This document shows positions 62,160-64,000 of a stretch of 64,000 bases of DNA, one piece after another. The stretch is taken from positions 2,778,001 to 2,842,000 of the forward strand of contig BNHL01000001.1 in NCBI GenBank assembly GCA_015472025.1. Direction: 5' to 3'. Below the pieces are notes generated by a model that made no database searches, was not told where the DNA came from, and saw only the letters and a list, made by a program, of their open reading frames with translations. Position 1 is the first letter of the stretch, and every line of letters begins with the position of its first letter. Source of the DNA: Cytophagales bacterium WSM2-2. Lineage in GTDB: Bacteria; Bacteroidota; Bacteroidia; Cytophagales; Cyclobacteriaceae. Position numbers and translations under genes: made by a program.

Positions 62160-62705
62160 ATGAGGAAGTCAACAGCGCAAATTCTAAGCTTAGCTCTGAT
62201 TTCAATGACTCTTACCGGCTGTCAGGAAAAAGAAGAAATACAAGAACAAGATATGTCAAAAGCGACCCGGTTTTGGCTCGAAGCGCGTTCGAATCCACTT
62301 ATTATTGGTGAGATGCAATTTGGGGAGAGTTGGCAAGTCGTTCACGAAAGATATTCTTATACAGACAAAGGGGATATTAAAATAACTGACATAGACCTTC
62401 TTTCGGATCCCAAATATCATGCGTACAAGGAGTTCTGGATTTTTGGAAAAGACTCAGTACTACAATTTCACAGGGGCCAGTTATTTGGAAAAAAGGATGC
62501 TTATATGGCTAAATTCAAGATTCACCCGAATAGCGAATCAAACGTGATAACCATTGATTTTGTGTACGATGGCGGTGTCCAAATATTTCCGGAAGACTGG
62601 GAGATTACTTCACTTACCACGGAGCAGCTGATTTTGACTTGTACAACTCGAGATCAAAATCACTTCTACGAATACACGTTTCAAAAAAAAGGATGGCCGT
62701 GGTAG
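62160..62705 (+). CDS. Lipoprotein of unknown function
   Basis: A 181-residue protein with a lipoprotein signal, MRKSTAQILSLALISMTLTG, then CQEKEEIQEQD. The body is beta-rich with aromatic residues (ARSNPLIIGEMQFGESWQVV and WIFGKDSVLQFHRGQLFGKK) and no cysteine outside the lipidation site except near the end. Lipocalin-like is possible but unproven. It converges with folB. Confidence 0.7.
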   Translation: MRKSTAQILSLALISMTLTGCQEKEEIQEQDMSKATRFWLEARSNPLIIGEMQFGESWQVVHERYSYTDKGDIKITDIDLLSDPKYHAYKEFWIFGKDSVLQFHRGQLFGKKDAYMAKFKIHPNSESNVITIDFVYDGGVQIFPEDWEITSLTTEQLILTCTTRDQNHFYEYTFQKKGWPW

Positions 62706-62712
62706 CCTCAAC

Positions 62713-63072
62713 TCAATTTTGTTTATATACCACGACACTTGCTTTCTTGCAAACTCCTCCGATCGGAGGATTGAATTTTGAAATTTTTACTTCTGTATTT
62801 ACGGCACTCGGAAATTTCTGCAAGATCACTTCAGCAATATTATGAGCTACTCTTTCCAGTAGCTTGGATGGTTTCTCCATTTCTGCTTTTACCAACGCGT
62901 ACAAATCCTCGTAATTAATAGTCCCCGTAAGGTCATCCTGAAATGCAGAACTTTGAATTTCTGTTTCGACAATGACGTCTACTTCAAACTTATTTCCCGA
63001 AGAGCGCTCATGTGGATAGACTCCATGATAGGCATGAAACTCCAGGCCTTCCAGCGTAATTTTTCCCCTCAT
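62713..63072 (-). CDS. folB: Dihydroneopterin aldolase
   Basis: A 119-residue enzyme of folate synthesis that cleaves dihydroneopterin to hydroxymethyldihydropterin and glycolaldehyde. Signature residues include ITLEGLEFHAYHGVYPHERS (Glu and His of the active site), TINYEDLYALVKAEM, KLLERVAHNIAEVILQKF and the Lys of VKISKFNPPIGG. Length is normal for the octameric enzyme. The start overlaps the DivIVA-domain gene stop by 1 bp. Confidence 0.94.
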   Translation of the reverse strand: MRGKITLEGLEFHAYHGVYPHERSSGNKFEVDVIVETEIQSSAFQDDLTGTINYEDLYALVKAEMEKPSKLLERVAHNIAEVILQKFPSAVNTEVKISKFNPPIGGVCKKASVVVYKQN

Positions 63073-63791
63073 TATTGAATTTCGTCAAAGAAGGATCGTT
63101 GGGTTTTCATTGCTTCAGCCATAGAAGGCTTGGCGGGCTCTGGTTGCGGAACGGAAATCTGCTGTGGTGCAGGCTCAGTCTTTTTGATTTCGGCCTCTAC
63201 TTCCGCGTTAGGGAATAGAGATTTCTTGGTTTCACGTTTAGCAAGAGCGAGATGCTGGTCGGGATCGAAATCACGAGATGAAGCTTTTGCGCGTTCAACG
63301 CGATCGATTGTTTCAGAAGCAATACGCTTGAGGTCACCCAGCAGGTTTTCTTTATGCAGTTCCAGGTTTTTGTAATGCTGACCCAGGGTTTTGAGACGCT
63401 CCTCCATTTCAGCAAGCATTTGCCGAGAGCTCATTTCTGCTTCTTCAATGGTATTCTTCGCTTTCGATTTGGCTTCGTGCAAAAGGGCGTCAGCGTTGAG
63501 CTGGTTCTCGCGCAAAATCAACTCCGCAGTTTTATTGGCTTGTTCAATCACGTTGGCCCCGGTATCTTCTGCAGTCTTCAGAGTCTTGAAAAGAGAGCTC
63601 TCCACTTCGCGCAGCTTGTTCACTTCGCGTTCGGTAGCTTCCAGTTTTATTCGTAGCTCCTTGCATTCATCCAGCGCGCGCTCCCATTCCTGTGAAAGGG
63701 ACTGTAAGAACGCATGTACTTCGTCCTTATCGTAGCCACGGAGGGCACGCTCAAAGGACTTCTGACGGATTTCCAGGGGAGTGATTTTCAT
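63072..63791 (-). CDS. DivIVA-domain protein
   Basis: A 239-residue protein with an N-terminal DivIVA domain (MKITPLEIRQKSFERALRGY, then DKDEVHAFLQSL) and a long predicted coiled coil through about residue 180. The C-terminal tail is Pro/Gln rich. The domain is known for binding curved membranes and polar positioning in Gram-positives. In Bacteroidota its role is not established. It overlaps folB by 1 bp. Confidence 0.87.
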   Translation of the reverse strand: MKITPLEIRQKSFERALRGYDKDEVHAFLQSLSQEWERALDECKELRIKLEATEREVNKLREVESSLFKTLKTAEDTGANVIEQANKTAELILRENQLNADALLHEAKSKAKNTIEEAEMSSRQMLAEMEERLKTLGQHYKNLELHKENLLGDLKRIASETIDRVERAKASSRDFDPDQHLALAKRETKKSLFPNAEVEAEIKKTEPAPQQISVPQPEPAKPSMAEAMKTQRSFFDEIQ

Positions 63792-63885
63792 AATGCTCTT
63801 CGTTTAAAAGTTTAAAAAATAACTCGTTTCAGTTTAAAAAATTACCCTGAGGAGGGTGAAAAATAACAGTCTGTAATAGAACGTG

Positions 63886-64000
63886 TTACAAAAATAGTAA
63901 ATCCCAGGCAGAAATGGTACGGTCATCGCTGGCGCTTATCAACTGGTTATTGAACGAGGTCCAAAGCAGTTTGTTTACCGAAGTGCCATGTCCTGCATGT
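63886..64000 (-). CDS. WD40-repeat protein, C-terminal end
   Basis: The last 37 codons of a minus-strand gene that continues beyond the right edge. They encode a final WD40 repeat: SVNKLLWTSFNNQLISASDD followed by RTISAWDLLFL, with the Trp-Asp (WD) signature and the stop at 63886-63888. WD40 proteins are beta-propellers used as protein-interaction scaffolds. No more can be said from this fragment. Confidence 0.78.
   Translation of the reverse strand, partial: HAGHGTSVNKLLWTSFNNQLISASDDRTISAWDLLFL

Noticed and set aside
1-64000. CRISPR arrays, prophage, insertion sequences, rRNA or tRNA genes
   Set aside because: I looked for spaced direct repeats, transposase or integrase motifs and cloverleaf ends and found none apart from the tmRNA and the tmRNA-end repeat pair.

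Overview
The window looks like chromosomal core DNA of a Bacteroidota bacterium, most likely order Cytophagales. The basis is the mix of families: IPExxxVDY, GSCFA, DUF4252, DUF4199, carboxypeptidase-regulatory-like surface proteins, TPR histidine kinases with LytTR regulators, a eukaryote-like IleRS, a -33/-7 type promoter at acpP and a tmRNA tag ending YAMAA. Genus and species cannot be read from it. I see no prophage, CRISPR array, insertion sequence, rRNA or ordinary tRNA.

Layout. 1-2.7 kb: VOC protein end, AHSA1-type SRPBCC protein, DoxX-like protein and two unknown secreted proteins. 2.8-5.1 kb: ECF sigma factor, membrane-anchored putative anti-sigma protein and two DUF4252 proteins. 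5.1-8.9 kb: ABC ATPase and permease, two DUF4199 membrane proteins and a GT2 glycosyltransferase. 9.0-9.8 kb: tmRNA followed by a frameshifted GIY-YIG gene lying between two 47-nt copies of the tmRNA 3' end plus terminator. 9.9-12.6 kb: cobalamin riboswitch and metE. 12.6-18.3 kb: PP-loop ATPase, CWC protein, lipoprotein, DUF502, miaA, MBL hydrolase and NFACT protein. 18.3-24.9 kb: DUF4932 metallopeptidase, AraC regulator, pyk, IPExxxVDY, and acpP-fabF-rnc on the opposite strand.

25-34.8 kb: surface proteins and exonuclease III, then a tightly coupled GSCFA / DUF255 / GH29 fucosidase / GT39 / GtrA run that suggests envelope glycan work. 34.9-45.1 kb: ileS-lspA-fRMsr, an SRPBCC-ArsR pair behind a perfect inverted-repeat operator, a three-module secreted protein, a Tat-signal aminotransferase, a lipoprotein aldose epimerase and DinB. 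45.1-48.7 kb: pxpB-pxpC-pxpA (5-oxoprolinase) coupled to an Nramp-fold transporter that has lost the metal-binding motifs. 48.7-55.6 kb (minus strand): FtsX/MacB-like permease, TPR kinase, LytTR response regulator and a lone LytTR domain. 55.8-64 kb: beta-barrel-like protein, M23 peptidase, pentameric ligand-gated channel homologue, dtd and neighbours, an IscA-fold protein without its C-terminal cysteines, folB, a DivIVA-domain protein and the end of a WD40 protein.

The points most worth following are the tmRNA-end/GIY-YIG repeat unit, the non-canonical Nramp in the 5-oxoprolinase operon, the channel homologue, the stand-alone LytTR domain and the ArsR operator. All family calls come from reading motifs; no database search was possible.
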